A DNA stretch of 64,000 bases from Actinomyces sp. oral taxon 897 (GTDB taxonomy: Bacteria; Actinomycetota; Actinomycetes; Actinomycetales; Actinomycetaceae), in the NCBI RefSeq assembly GCF_002999235.1, contig NZ_CP027236.1, positions 496,001-560,000 on the forward strand, written 5' to 3'. Position 1 is the first letter of the stretch. Each line of letters begins with the position of its first letter. Positions 1-8,063 of this stretch are shown here, one piece after another. A model generated the notes under the pieces. That model had not been told where the DNA came from. It was given only the letters and a program-made list of their open reading frames with translations, and made no database searches. Position numbers and translations under genes: made by a program.

Positions 1-531
1 GAAGTAGCCGTCCACAATGACGTCCAGCAGGCCGTGGACCAGCGCGAACGGCCCCAGGCGCAGCATGTCCCCGGCGGTGTGCCAGCGTTCCAGGACCGGT
101 CCCATGTCAAAGCCGTTGCCGCGGCGGATGGTAATGAGCCCGTAGGGGGAGATAAAGGCGGAGACGCGGTGCAGCAGGAGGCCGTCGCCGTCAGGGTCCT
201 CGGCGCTGGCCTGGGGGAGCACCTCCGACGTCAAGGTGGTGGCGTAGGCCACGAAGAAGGCGTGGTCTCCGTGGTGCGTGGCCTTGGCCCGCTCAAAGGG
301 CGCGATGGCGTCCTCCACGGAGGTGGGCTCGAGGCTGAGCTCCTCGGCCAGGAGGACCAGCGTGGCCGGGTCGGGGTCCACCAGGTCGATCCACACCAGG
401 GAGGTCGGGTCCTCGATCTGCGCGGCAATGTGGCCCAGGGGCAGGACGGTGGACGTCTTCTCCCCGTCACGCCAGATAACGGAGTTGACCTCTCCCGCAC
501 GGGCGGGTTGCGTCATAGGAGATACAGACAT
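1..531 (-). CDS. CorA-family divalent metal channel, N-terminal part (cut by window start)
   Basis: The reverse strand reads about 177 residues of a CorA-like magnesium/cobalt channel subunit. The soluble N-terminal domain is visible (VWIDLVDPDPATL, LEPTSVEDAI), and the open frame ends at the window edge with GLLDVIVDGYF, a segment typical of CorA proteins just before the long helix leading to the pore. The GMN pore signature and membrane helices lie outside the window. The start is uncertain: ATG at 531 and ATG at 516 are both in frame, and neither has a clear Shine-Dalgarno sequence. CorA proteins form pentameric channels in the cytoplasmic membrane. A near-perfect palindrome sits immediately upstream. 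Confidence 0.8.
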   Translation of the reverse strand, partial: MSVSPMTQPARAGEVNSVIWRDGEKTSTVLPLGHIAAQIEDPTSLVWIDLVDPDPATLVLLAEELSLEPTSVEDAIAPFERAKATHHGDHAFFVAYATTLTSEVLPQASAEDPDGDGLLLHRVSAFISPYGLITIRRGNGFDMGPVLERWHTAGDMLRLGPFALVHGLLDVIVDGYF

Positions 532-840
532 AAGCCTATGATCACACTCACAGCGGCTGTGTGCTGTGATCTGAGGCCGGAGAGCCGTCTTCGGGACCGG
601 CCCGACGGCACCGGTGCCCGACGCCGCCCCGGGCCTGGTGCCCGACGTCGCCCCGGACCTGGGTGCCGGTCCGTGACAGGCAGCCCGGCGCTGGCGGCCA
701 CCCCGACGCCGCCCCGGGCCCGGATACCGCCGCCTCCGGACGCCGTGCTGCACGCGCCGCCATCTGCCGCGACGGGCTGGCCGGGGTCATCGCCCCCGGG
801 CGCACCGTGCTGTCGTGCTGCACGCGCTCATCACCTGCCT
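532..840. other. Intergenic region between corA-like and recQ-like genes
   Basis: About 310 bases without a convincing gene. It holds the palindrome at 540-571 and a C-rich stretch (about 600-730) in which the words GACGCCGCCCCGGGCC and GGTGCCCGACG recur. The open frames here are antisense or out-of-frame readings without a ribosome binding site. Confidence 0.5.
540..571. promoter_or_regulatory. Palindrome just upstream of the corA-like gene
   Basis: Outer arms GATCACA (540-546) and TGTGATC (565-571) enclose inner arms CACAGC (549-554) and GCTGTG (556-561). It ends 9 bases before the upper candidate start of the CorA-like gene, so an operator for a dimeric regulator is a reasonable guess. 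No regulator is identified. Confidence 0.4.
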
Positions 841-3699
841 TCAGCGCTGGGCCAGCACCAGGGGGTGGACCGCGGCGGCACCGGCCTGGCGCAGCAGGGA
901 GGTGGCCACCGTGAGCGTCCAGCCTGAGCCGGTCCAGTCGTCCACGAGGACCACGGTGGCCCCCTGCAGCCTCCCCAGCGCGGCAGCGGACCAGGCACCC
1001 AGGCTCAGGCTGCGGGCCACCTGTGCCAGGCGGAAGGCCGAGCCGACGTCGTGACGTGGTGGCTCGTCCCCGCTGACGCCCACGATCCCCAGGGCCCTGC
1101 CCCTGAGACGGTTCGCGACGGCCCGGCCCAGCTGGCGCACCAGGCGCGGCCGGGTACGGGAGTCCACAATGACCACGGCCAGCGGCCCCCGCCCCTCGTC
1201 GTCCGCCTGACCACTGGCGTCGGCCTGGCGGACGACCTCGCCGAGGCGGTCAACCACCTCCAGGAAGGGGGCGCGCAGGGCCCGGGGGACCTCACCGTCT
1301 CGCCCGGAGAGCACCAGGTCCCGCAGCGGAGCGGAGATCCCCAGACCGTCCAGACGGCCGAGGGCCATACCCGCCCCGGCCTGCTCGTCAACGCCGATAC
1401 GGCCCCTGTAGCGCGCCAGCCCCAGGCGGTCCATGCCCGTGGGCCACTGACGACGCGCACGCAGCTCCACGCCCGTGCGTGCCAGTGCCTGGCGGGCGGC
1501 ACCGACCTGCCCGGCGTCGGGCGCCTGGGGCAGGACCAGCCCGCCGCACAGGTCACAGGCCCCGCAGCGCCAGCCCTCAGTGACCTCAGGGTCGTCAAGG
1601 GCCTGTCGCAGGAACGCCATACGGCACGCCCCGGTACCAGCCCCGGTGCCGGGCCCGGCGACGGTGCCAGCCCCGGCACCAGCCCCGGCGACGGTGCCAG
1701 CCCCGGTGCCGGCCCTGTTCGCGTCGTCCGCGGGGCGCGGCGCCCCACCGAGGTGAGGGACGGCGCCAGCGCGCTTAGCCCCCAGGGGCTCGGCCCCCAG
1801 GTGCTCGTAGGCGACCATGGCCTCCTGCTCGGCCAGCCGGGCCGCCTCCAGGCGGGCGTAGCGGTCGGCGTCGTAGGCCCAGGGGCGGCCGGTGGGCTCC
1901 CACCCGCCACGCACCCGTCTCACCGCCCCGTCCACGTCCAGGACCTTAAGCATGGACTCCAGGCGGGCGCGGCGCAGTGAGGTGAGGGTCTCCAGCGCGG
2001 GCGTGGACATGGGGCCGCCGCCAGCCGCCTGCCGGGCGGCCATTCCCTCCAGGACGGCACGCACCTCCTTCTCCGGGGGGAAGCCCTGGGAGCCGAACCA
2101 CTCCCAGATGGAGCGGTCCTCCCTCCCTGGCAGGAGGACCACCTCGGCCCGTTCCACCCCGCGCCCGGCGCGGCCCACCTGCTGGTAGTAGCTCACCGGT
2201 GAGGAGGGAGCCCCCACGTGCACCACGAAGGTGAGGTCGGGCTTGTCGAAGCCCATGCTCAGGGCCGAGGTGGCGACCAGGGCCTTGACCCGGTTGGCCT
2301 TGAGGTCCTCCTCCAGGTGCTCGCGCTCGGCGGGGTCGGTCTGGCCGGTGTAGGTCGCCACCTCCAGGCCCGCCTGACGCAGGTGCTCGGTGACCTCCCC
2401 GGCCGCGGCGACGGTCAGGCAGTAGACGATGCCGCTGCCCGGCACGTGCTGGAGGTAGGCGGCCAGCCAGGCCAGGCGGGTGGCGGCGTCGGGCAGGATG
2501 CGTACCCCCAGGTGCAAGGAGTCCCGCTGGAGGCTGCCGCGCAGCACCAGGACGCCTGGACCGGCCGGGTCGCCACTCGCGAGGGCGCTACCGGCTGCGC
2601 CTCCGGTGGGGGTGCTGTAGCGGCGCGAAGCACCGGCAGCCTCCTGCCGGGCTGCGCCTCCGGGTGCGGGGGCGCTACCGGCTGCCGGGGCGGATGGGGC
2701 GGTGTCCTTGACCCGGCCCGTGGTGGGGGCACGGTGGGCTGTGGTGGGTGCCTGGTAGCCCGTAGAGGTCTCCAGCTGCTCGGCGACGTCGGCCGTCACC
2801 CGGGCGTTGGCGGTGGCCGTGGTGGCCAGGACCGGGGTGCGGGGCGGCAGGGAGGCCAGCAGGGTGCGGATACGCCGGTAGTCGGGGCGGAAGTCGTGGC
2901 CCCAGTCCGAGATGCAGTGCGCCTCGTCGATCACCACGAGCCCGGCGTCGGCGGCCAGGTGGGGTAGGACCTCCTCACGGAAGACGGGGTTGTTGAGCCG
3001 CTCGGGGGAGACCAGCAGGACGTCCACCTCCCCGGCGCGCACCTGGGCCTGGATCTGGTCCCACTGGGTGGCGTTGGCCGAGTTCATGGTCACCGCGTGG
3101 ATACCGGCCCGGCTGGCTGCCGTTACCTGGTCGCGCATGAGGGCCAGGAGCGGGGAGACAATGACCGTGGGGCCCGCACCGGGGCGGGGCGGCGAGATCG
3201 CACCGGGGCGGGGCGGCGGGTCGCCCGGCCGCCAGGTGCCCCAGCCCTCGCGCAGTAGGACCGTGGCCACGAAGTACACCGCCGACTTGCCCCACCCGGT
3301 GCGCTGGACCACCAGGACCCGGCGGTGCCCCACCACCAGGGCCTCAATGGCCCGCCACTGGTCCTGGTGCAGGCGGGCGGTGGGGACGCCGACCAGGGCC
3401 CGCAGGATCTCCTCGGCGCGCCGGTGGACGGGGGAGGGGCGGTCCCCCACGGCGGAGCCCCCGGCCAGCGTGCTGGTGCGCTGGTGGACGGGGGAGGGGC
3501 GGGTCTGCGCGGACGGCGCCCTGGGCGGGACCTCGTCCTGCCGGGCAGGAGCCGAGTGCCTGGGCGTCTCGTCCGCGTACCCGTGGAGCTGGTCGACGTC
3601 GTACCCGTGGAGCTGGTCGACGTCGTACCCGTGCCTGGCCTCGGTGTCCCACCCGTCCACCTTCTTGGAAACGATCCTGCCGTCAATCGTCCTTGCCAT
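841..3699 (-). CDS. RecQ-like DNA helicase with C-terminal phosphoribosyltransferase-like domain
   Basis: A 952-aa superfamily 2 DNA helicase. Helicase motifs in order: Walker A GWGKSAVYF (about residue 135), DEAH with the RecQ-type continuation DEAHCISDWGHDFRPDYRR (about 256), the SAT-equivalent LATTATANARV, the arginine-finger motif QQVGRAGRG, and a RecQ-type zinc cluster (CRMAFLRQ then WRCGACDLCGG, about 690-720). The last 200 residues end in VVLVDDWTGSGWTL (about 915), which matches the PRPP-binding loop of phosphoribosyltransferases (acidic pair, then T-G-x-G-x-T). RecQ proteins with this tail are known from actinobacteria, but the tail's role is not established. The Walker A motif is unusual (GWGKS where RecQ usually has GGGKS). 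ATG at 3699 is chosen because TACCAT lies 6 nt before it, suggesting a leaderless transcript; the open frame extends to 4107 but without homology. Low-complexity Gly/Ala/Thr linker near residue 665. Confidence 0.85.
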   Translation of the reverse strand: MARTIDGRIVSKKVDGWDTEARHGYDVDQLHGYDVDQLHGYADETPRHSAPARQDEVPPRAPSAQTRPSPVHQRTSTLAGGSAVGDRPSPVHRRAEEILRALVGVPTARLHQDQWRAIEALVVGHRRVLVVQRTGWGKSAVYFVATVLLREGWGTWRPGDPPPRPGAISPPRPGAGPTVIVSPLLALMRDQVTAASRAGIHAVTMNSANATQWDQIQAQVRAGEVDVLLVSPERLNNPVFREEVLPHLAADAGLVVIDEAHCISDWGHDFRPDYRRIRTLLASLPPRTPVLATTATANARVTADVAEQLETSTGYQAPTTAHRAPTTGRVKDTAPSAPAAGSAPAPGGAARQEAAGASRRYSTPTGGAAGSALASGDPAGPGVLVLRGSLQRDSLHLGVRILPDAATRLAWLAAYLQHVPGSGIVYCLTVAAAGEVTEHLRQAGLEVATYTGQTDPAEREHLEEDLKANRVKALVATSALSMGFDKPDLTFVVHVGAPSSPVSYYQQVGRAGRGVERAEVVLLPGREDRSIWEWFGSQGFPPEKEVRAVLEGMAARQAAGGGPMSTPALETLTSLRRARLESMLKVLDVDGAVRRVRGGWEPTGRPWAYDADRYARLEAARLAEQEAMVAYEHLGAEPLGAKRAGAVPHLGGAPRPADDANRAGTGAGTVAGAGAGAGTVAGPGTGAGTGACRMAFLRQALDDPEVTEGWRCGACDLCGGLVLPQAPDAGQVGAARQALARTGVELRARRQWPTGMDRLGLARYRGRIGVDEQAGAGMALGRLDGLGISAPLRDLVLSGRDGEVPRALRAPFLEVVDRLGEVVRQADASGQADDEGRGPLAVVIVDSRTRPRLVRQLGRAVANRLRGRALGIVGVSGDEPPRHDVGSAFRLAQVARSLSLGAWSAAALGRLQGATVVLVDDWTGSGWTLTVATSLLRQAGAAAVHPLVLAQR
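3577..3633 (-). repeat. 24-bp tandem repeat inside the recQ-like gene
   Basis: Two exact 24-bp copies (3577-3600 and 3601-3624) plus a 9-bp partial third copy (3625-3633). They encode the repeated peptide HGYDVDQL in the N-terminal tail ahead of the helicase domain. Multiples of 24 bp keep the frame, so copy number could vary between strains. Confidence 0.9.
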
Positions 3700-3990
3700 A
3701 GGAGGATGGTACTGACCGAGGGCGCCGCCCGGGCGGGGCGAGGGAGTGTCTGCGGGGCCCAGGCTGGGGCGCAGGTGTCGTCCGGGCCTAGGCTGGGGCC
3801 GGACGGCCGAGGTCGGGGGCTGCCGTGGCGCCCGGGCGGTGGGGTGTGGGCCTGCCGCCGCGGCCGCCCTGGCCCCGCCCTCAGACCACGCCCCGCCGGA
3901 CCGCCCCGGGCCCTGACCCGCAGTCAGGTGGCCGCGTCCTGGGGTCGAGGACCACCTGATCTTCAGGTCCAGGAGGCGGGAAGGGCGCAG

Positions 3991-4190
3991 TTGCACATTC
4001 ATCCTAGGTGTGTCAGTGAAGCGTTGGCGTGATTCCAACGTTCTGCGTCCCTGGGTGGGGGTCGGAGACAGGATGAATGTGCAACAAGGATCGCGCTGCA
4101 CATTCATCCTGGTGTCCAGGCCCCGGGCCGCTGACAGGATCCGCTTGATTCCAGCGTTCTTTGATCGCTGTTTGTAAAAAGAATGTGCAA
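3991..4190. repeat. Two consecutive 94-bp units bounded by inverted TGCACATTC repeats
   Basis: Unit 1 (3991-4084) is bounded by a perfect 15-nt inverted repeat, TTGCACATTCATCCT at 3991-4005 and its complement at 4070-4084. Unit 2 (4097-4190) begins with TGCACATTCATCCT (4097-4110) and ends with GAATGTGCAA (4181-4190). Each unit also contains GATTCCA[A/G]CGTTCT (4031-4044 and 4147-4160), but at different offsets. This could be a small non-autonomous element, a regulator-binding array or structured RNAs; nothing in the sequence decides between them. Confidence 0.7.
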
Positions 4191-4192
4191 GT

Positions 4193-4273
4193 CTCGGATC
4201 CCGGGCGGGGGAAGGCGCGCACCGGGGCGGCTCGCTGCCGGTGGGGACGGGGGCCTCGGATCCCGGGCGGGGG
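4193..4273. repeat. 19-bp direct repeat
   Basis: CTCGGATCCCGGGCGGGGG occurs at 4193-4211 and again at 4255-4273, a 62-base period. Confidence 0.8.
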
Positions 4274-4357
4274 CGGGCGTGCAGGGGGTGCCGCTAATGG
4301 CGGCGGGGCGGGCCCCGGCGCAGGGAGGACCGGCAAACGCCGCCCGGCCGCTCGGCC

Positions 4358-4439
4358 ACCGTGTCCGCGTGGTGACTAGGGCAGGGTTCGAAATATTGTT
4401 CTGACCGTGCGGTGGCGTGGACCGTGTCCGCGTGGTGAC
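4358..4439. repeat. 19-bp direct repeat upstream of the DUF457 gene
   Basis: ACCGTGTCCGCGTGGTGAC occurs at 4358-4376 and 4421-4439, each followed by a similar GGGCAGGG. The 63-base period nearly equals that of the preceding repeat, so the two may descend from one duplicated segment or flank the promoter of the next gene. Confidence 0.75.
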
Positions 4440-4533
4440 CGGGGCAGGGGCCGGGCGCGTCCTAAGGTGGGCCCAGGAACCCAGGACCGTCGCCCACCTG
4501 CGCGGTCGCCCGCCAGAGGGAGGAAACGCTGTC

Positions 4534-5286
4534 ATGATGGGGCACTCGCACGCCGTCTCCGGGGTGGCGGCCGGGATGGCCTTGTTCGGCACCGCGACTC
4601 TGAGCATCCCCCCGCTGGGTGCCGGGTCAGAGGTCACCACCATCCCCCTGGGCGCCGGGGTCGGCGACCTGTCCCTGACCCAGGTCGTCGCGGCGTCGCT
4701 CATTATGGGGGTGACGGCGCTCCTGCCGGACATCGACTCCCCCTCCTCATCCGTCGCCACCGCGCTGCCCGGGGTCACCCGGCCTATTAGCCGCGTGATC
4801 GCCAAGGGCGGGCACCGGACCTGGACCCACAGCCTCATAGGCTTTGTCATTGCGGCCTTCCTGACCTATGACGTCACCTTCTGGACCGTCACGGTCAACG
4901 GCGTGGACGTGCGCCCCGGCAACGGGATCGTCCTGGGCCTGCTCCTGGCCGTCGCCGCCCGCGCGCTCGGGGTGTCACGCAGCCGGGAGGGGACCCTGTG
5001 GTCCCTGTTCCTCATCGGCTTCGTGATCGGGACGTGGGCCCTGGGGGCCAGCTCCCTGTGGTTCATGCCCACGCTCGTGGCCGCCGGTATGTGGGTTCAC
5101 CGGATAGGCGACGACATCACCACCCAGTCGGTCCACGGCCTCCTCTACCCGCTGTTCAAGACCCACCTGGCCAACCTGCCAGCCCTGCTGGGCGACGCGG
5201 GCAGCGGCCGGGAGCGCGTGCTCCGAGGGATCCTGTACGCCTACTGCCTGTACTGCTTCACCTACATGGTGGTCACCGGGCGCTGA
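4534..5286 (+). CDS. DUF457/YdjM-type membrane-bound metal-dependent hydrolase
   Basis: A 250-aa membrane protein of the DUF457 (YdjM/LexA-regulated inner-membrane hydrolase) family. The signature residues are present: N-terminal MGHSHAVSG, LLPDIDSPSS near residue 68 and GHRTWTHS near residue 92, the His/Asp set thought to bind a metal. Several hydrophobic segments follow (LIGFVIAAFLTYDV, IVLGLLLAVAARALG, SLFLIGFVIGTWALG). The substrate is not established for this family. ATG 4534 is chosen for the GGGAGGA at 4518-4524; an adjacent ATG at 4537 is equally possible. The 3' end overlaps the convergent gene by 14 bases. Confidence 0.8.
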   Translation: MMGHSHAVSGVAAGMALFGTATLSIPPLGAGSEVTTIPLGAGVGDLSLTQVVAASLIMGVTALLPDIDSPSSSVATALPGVTRPISRVIAKGGHRTWTHSLIGFVIAAFLTYDVTFWTVTVNGVDVRPGNGIVLGLLLAVAARALGVSRSREGTLWSLFLIGFVIGTWALGASSLWFMPTLVAAGMWVHRIGDDITTQSVHGLLYPLFKTHLANLPALLGDAGSGRERVLRGILYAYCLYCFTYMVVTGR

Positions 5287-6547
5287 AACGGTGCCGAGGC
5301 GGGTCCCCCTTGCCCCGCCTCCGCCAGAGCACCAGCACCGGTACGGCCACGACCAGGACCCCGGTCAGTGCCGCGACGTACCCGCTCACCTTCCTGAAGG
5401 CCCCTGGGGCCGTGGCATCCGCCTGCCCGTCCACCGCGGCGCCCGGGCTGCCGGAGCCGCCGTCCGCCGCGCCCTGCGCCCCCGCCGCGCCCGTGGGTGC
5501 CGGTGCCGCCCAGTGGAAGGTGACGTGCGCCGAGACGGCGTTGTGGTCGGAGGCGAAGTGCACGGTCCCGTCGGGGTCCTTGCTCATGGTGCTCACGACC
5601 GCGTACTCCAGGACCGTGGGCCTGAGCGTGCCGCCCAGGAAGATATGGTCGATCTTGTCGGTGAACCTCCCTGTCTCGGTCAGCTGGTTCCACGTCGCCC
5701 CGTCGGCCAGGACGCTGCCGGCACTGCCGTAGGCGTCGGTGAACGCCCCTGATTCTGCCACCGTCCTCGCCGCCGACACCGGATCCTTCTGCAGGGTCGA
5801 GTTGAAGTCCCCGGACAGCATGACGGGCAGGTTATCCGAGTTGATGCTCCTTATCTGTGAGAGGAGCACGTTGGCCTGGTCCGCCTGGTGGCTGAGCCAC
5901 TCCTCCCGCGGCACTCCTTTGCCCCCGGAGCCTATGGGACCGTAGTTGGCGGCGATGTGGGTGTTGAACACGTACAGCTCCTGGCCGCTGGCCCGGCTCC
6001 GCAGCCGGACCCAGGAGGTGATATTGCGCGGCCAGCCGAAGCTCGACTCGGAGAAGTCGTCCGGGGTCTGGGACATGACGAAGCATCCCTGCGCAACCAG
6101 CATGAACCTGTCCCGCTTGTACGCAATAGGCTGCATCCAGGTCCGTGGCATGGGGTTGCTCGTGGAGAAGTTGCACCCATCCTTGTCGGTCGCGGCGAAG
6201 TCGTAGGCCGACAGGTCGGTGGAGGCCCTGAGGTCCTCGATCTGGCTGGGGGTGGTGGACCCGTCCTTGCGTGTGAGCGCGGTCTGCACCTCCTGAAGGT
6301 TGACCACGTCCCAGTCGTTCTCCCTGATAATCCTGGGTATCGCCTGGGACCGGTGGTCGGGTTCGTACCACGACGTCGGGGGGACGTCGTTCACCTCCCG
6401 GTAGGCCAGGATATTGAAGGTGCCGAGCCTCAGATCCTCGTCAGTACCGTTATCGTCCTGGGCGCGGGTCGTAGTCCCGGTAAGGAGGCCGCCAAAGAGG
6501 ACTAACGTGAGCGCCAGTCCTGCGAACCTGCGATAGTGACCGTACAT
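5273..6547 (-). CDS. Secreted/surface-anchored endonuclease-exonuclease-phosphatase family protein
   Basis: A 424-aa protein of the DNase I-like (EEP) superfamily. Domains in order: a signal peptide (positively charged MYGHYRRF, then the hydrophobic LALTLVLFGGLLTG), an EEP core with LRLGTFNIL near residue 42, VVNLQEVQT near 90 (catalytic Glu), VFNTHIAANYG near 200, MLSGDFNSTL near 250 (catalytic Asp/Asn), and FASDHNAVSAHV near 335 (catalytic Asp-His). A flexible Ala/Gly/Pro linker leads to a C-terminal membrane helix (VAALTGVLVVAVPVLVLW) and a basic tail, which fits surface anchoring, though there is no LPXTG. It may be an extracellular nuclease or phosphodiesterase; the substrate is unknown. 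ATG 6547 has GAGAGAAGGA just upstream. Confidence 0.87.
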   Translation of the reverse strand: MYGHYRRFAGLALTLVLFGGLLTGTTTRAQDDNGTDEDLRLGTFNILAYREVNDVPPTSWYEPDHRSQAIPRIIRENDWDVVNLQEVQTALTRKDGSTTPSQIEDLRASTDLSAYDFAATDKDGCNFSTSNPMPRTWMQPIAYKRDRFMLVAQGCFVMSQTPDDFSESSFGWPRNITSWVRLRSRASGQELYVFNTHIAANYGPIGSGGKGVPREEWLSHQADQANVLLSQIRSINSDNLPVMLSGDFNSTLQKDPVSAARTVAESGAFTDAYGSAGSVLADGATWNQLTETGRFTDKIDHIFLGGTLRPTVLEYAVVSTMSKDPDGTVHFASDHNAVSAHVTFHWAAPAPTGAAGAQGAADGGSGSPGAAVDGQADATAPGAFRKVSGYVAALTGVLVVAVPVLVLWRRRGKGDPPRHRFSAR

Positions 6548-6908
6548 GTCCTTCTCTCACCGTGTCTACTAAAGCCTGTGGTGATTATTATATCACGACG
6601 GTATTACGCTCGGTCTGGTGCGCTGTCACCAGCGTGGTCGGGTCTGCCCGGGGCCAGGATCGAGCTGGGCGCCGCGACCTCCCGGTATGACTGGGGCGTC
6701 TGTCCTGAGCGTACCCCACGGCGATGGGGTGGTTGATGACCTCCCGGCGTGGCTGGGCTCCGGCCCGTCGTGTGGGCGTGGGGCGAGGCGGCCCGGTCCA
6801 CGGTTGCGAGGCTGTGCCGAGACGGCGGGGATGTCGCAGCGGTGTCGTATGATGGCCACGAGGGGACAGAAAGCCTGATCGTGGCTGCCGATGAGGGAGG
6901 TGCCGACC
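6548..6908. other. Intergenic region upstream of the ImmA-PIN operon
   Basis: About 360 bases between divergent genes with no supported gene. A consensus-like -10 box, TATGAT, lies at 6848-6853. No good -35 is seen 16-18 bases upstream of it. Confidence 0.5.
6848..6853 (+). promoter_or_regulatory. Candidate -10 box of the ImmA-PIN operon
   Basis: TATGAT, 55 bases before the chosen GTG start at 6909. It is the closest match to the sigma-70 -10 consensus in this region; the -35 is weak. Confidence 0.4.
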
Positions 6909-8063
6909 GTGGCGGTTCGAGTCGAGGTGGCGCCTGCGCTGCTGAAGTGGGCGGTGGACCGGGCGGGCTGGGACAAGGAGACCGCCGAGAGCCGCGTGCC
7001 TCACCTGGATGAGTGGATCAGGGGCACGCGCAGGCCGACGCTGAGGCAGATCGAGGACTTCTCCAGGGCGACGCACGCGCCGTTCGGGCAGCTGTTCCTG
7101 CCGGAGCCCCCCGACGAGCCCCTGCCGATCCCCGATATGCGGACCGTCGGGGACGACGACGTCTCGAAGCCGTCGGGGGATCTGCTCGACACGATCTACC
7201 TGTGCCAGAACCGGCAGGAGTGGTACCGGGAGTACCTCCTGGAGGAGGGTGCGCCAGCTGTCGAGATTGTGGGATCCGCAGTCCGCGAGGAGGATCCCGC
7301 TGCCGTCGCCGAGCGGGTCCGGACGGTGCTTCGTCTCCGTGACGACACCGCTTCGCGCCGCTCGCGCAGGGAGGGTATGCGGCGGAAGCTCATTGACCGG
7401 ATCGAGGAGCTTGGGGTGCTCGTCATGGTCAGTGGCATCGTCGGGAGTAATACTCGTCGGCGGCTTGACCCTCAGGAGTTCCGGGGCTTCGCCCTGGTTG
7501 ACTCGATGGCGCCGCTGATCTTCGTCAACGGCAGGGATACGCAGGCTGCCCAGGTCTTCACGCTTGTCCACGAGCTGGCCCACCTCTGCCTGGGAGGCAG
7601 TGCGTTATCGGATCCCAGTGACGTCGTGCGCCCGGGTGTCAGCGAGGAGCGCTGGTGCAACGCGGTTGCGGCCGCGACCCTCGTCCCGGAAGCGGTCCTG
7701 AGAGCGGAGTACCGGGGCGATGTCGGGGTTGAGGCCCTGGAGGGGCTCGCCAACTGCTTCGGCGTGAGCACGCTGGTCGTGCTTAACCGTCTCTACGATC
7801 TCCATCTTATCTCCTGGGATGCGTTCCGTCGCACGTATGGTGTTGAGCATGAGCGGCTGATGAGCCTCATGACAGAACGAAGGTCGGGCGACGGCGGCAA
7901 CTACTACAATACGGTTCCCTTGCGACTAGGGCGTCGGTTCGCCCAGGCGGTGCTCCTGTCTACTTTCGGGGGGCGGACCCCGTACCGGGAGGCTTACGAG
8001 CTCTTGCAGGTGAGGAAGCACGCTACATTCAAGGAGTTGGCTGCTAACATGGAGGTGGCCTGA
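6909..8063 (+). CDS. XRE-like/ImmA-IrrE family metallopeptidase (antitoxin-like)
   Basis: A 384-aa protein of the COG2856 ImmA/IrrE group. The N-terminal part (about 1-75) is a helix-turn-helix-like region of the type that precedes this peptidase (LKWAVDRAGW, WIRGTRRPTLRQIEDFSRA). The zinc peptidase motif HELAH is at residues 221-225, with the downstream ERWCNAVAAATLVP segment that carries the third ligand region. Proteins of this group cleave or inactivate repressors (ImmA, IrrE) or act as antitoxins. The stop overlaps the next ATG by one base (TGATG), so the two genes are coupled, and the partner is a PIN-domain protein often found with this family. GTG 6909 is preferred because GGGAGG lies at 6895-6900; the ATG at 6891 would overlap that site. 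Confidence 0.85.
   Translation: MAVRVEVAPALLKWAVDRAGWDKETAESRVPHLDEWIRGTRRPTLRQIEDFSRATHAPFGQLFLPEPPDEPLPIPDMRTVGDDDVSKPSGDLLDTIYLCQNRQEWYREYLLEEGAPAVEIVGSAVREEDPAAVAERVRTVLRLRDDTASRRSRREGMRRKLIDRIEELGVLVMVSGIVGSNTRRRLDPQEFRGFALVDSMAPLIFVNGRDTQAAQVFTLVHELAHLCLGGSALSDPSDVVRPGVSEERWCNAVAAATLVPEAVLRAEYRGDVGVEALEGLANCFGVSTLVVLNRLYDLHLISWDAFRRTYGVEHERLMSLMTERRSGDGGNYYNTVPLRLGRRFAQAVLLSTFGGRTPYREAYELLQVRKHATFKELAANMEVA

Larger units (their letters stand above)
3700..4533. other. Repeat-rich intergenic region
   Basis: About 830 bases between the divergent recQ-like and DUF457 genes. No gene is supported. Three repeat families lie in order: palindromic TGCACATTC units (3991-4190), a 19-bp direct repeat (4193-4211 and 4255-4273), and a second 19-bp direct repeat (4358-4376 and 4421-4439). 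Base composition drops around 4020-4190 relative to the flanks. Confidence 0.6.

Noticed and set aside
3700..4107. Upstream extension of the RecQ-like protein
   Set aside because: The extra 136 residues are Pro/Arg/Gly-rich and run through the palindromic repeats; the core begins at 3699.
6588..7583. 331-codon minus-strand frame across the ImmA promoter
   Set aside because: Antisense to the HELAH peptidase gene; no homology and no ribosome site.
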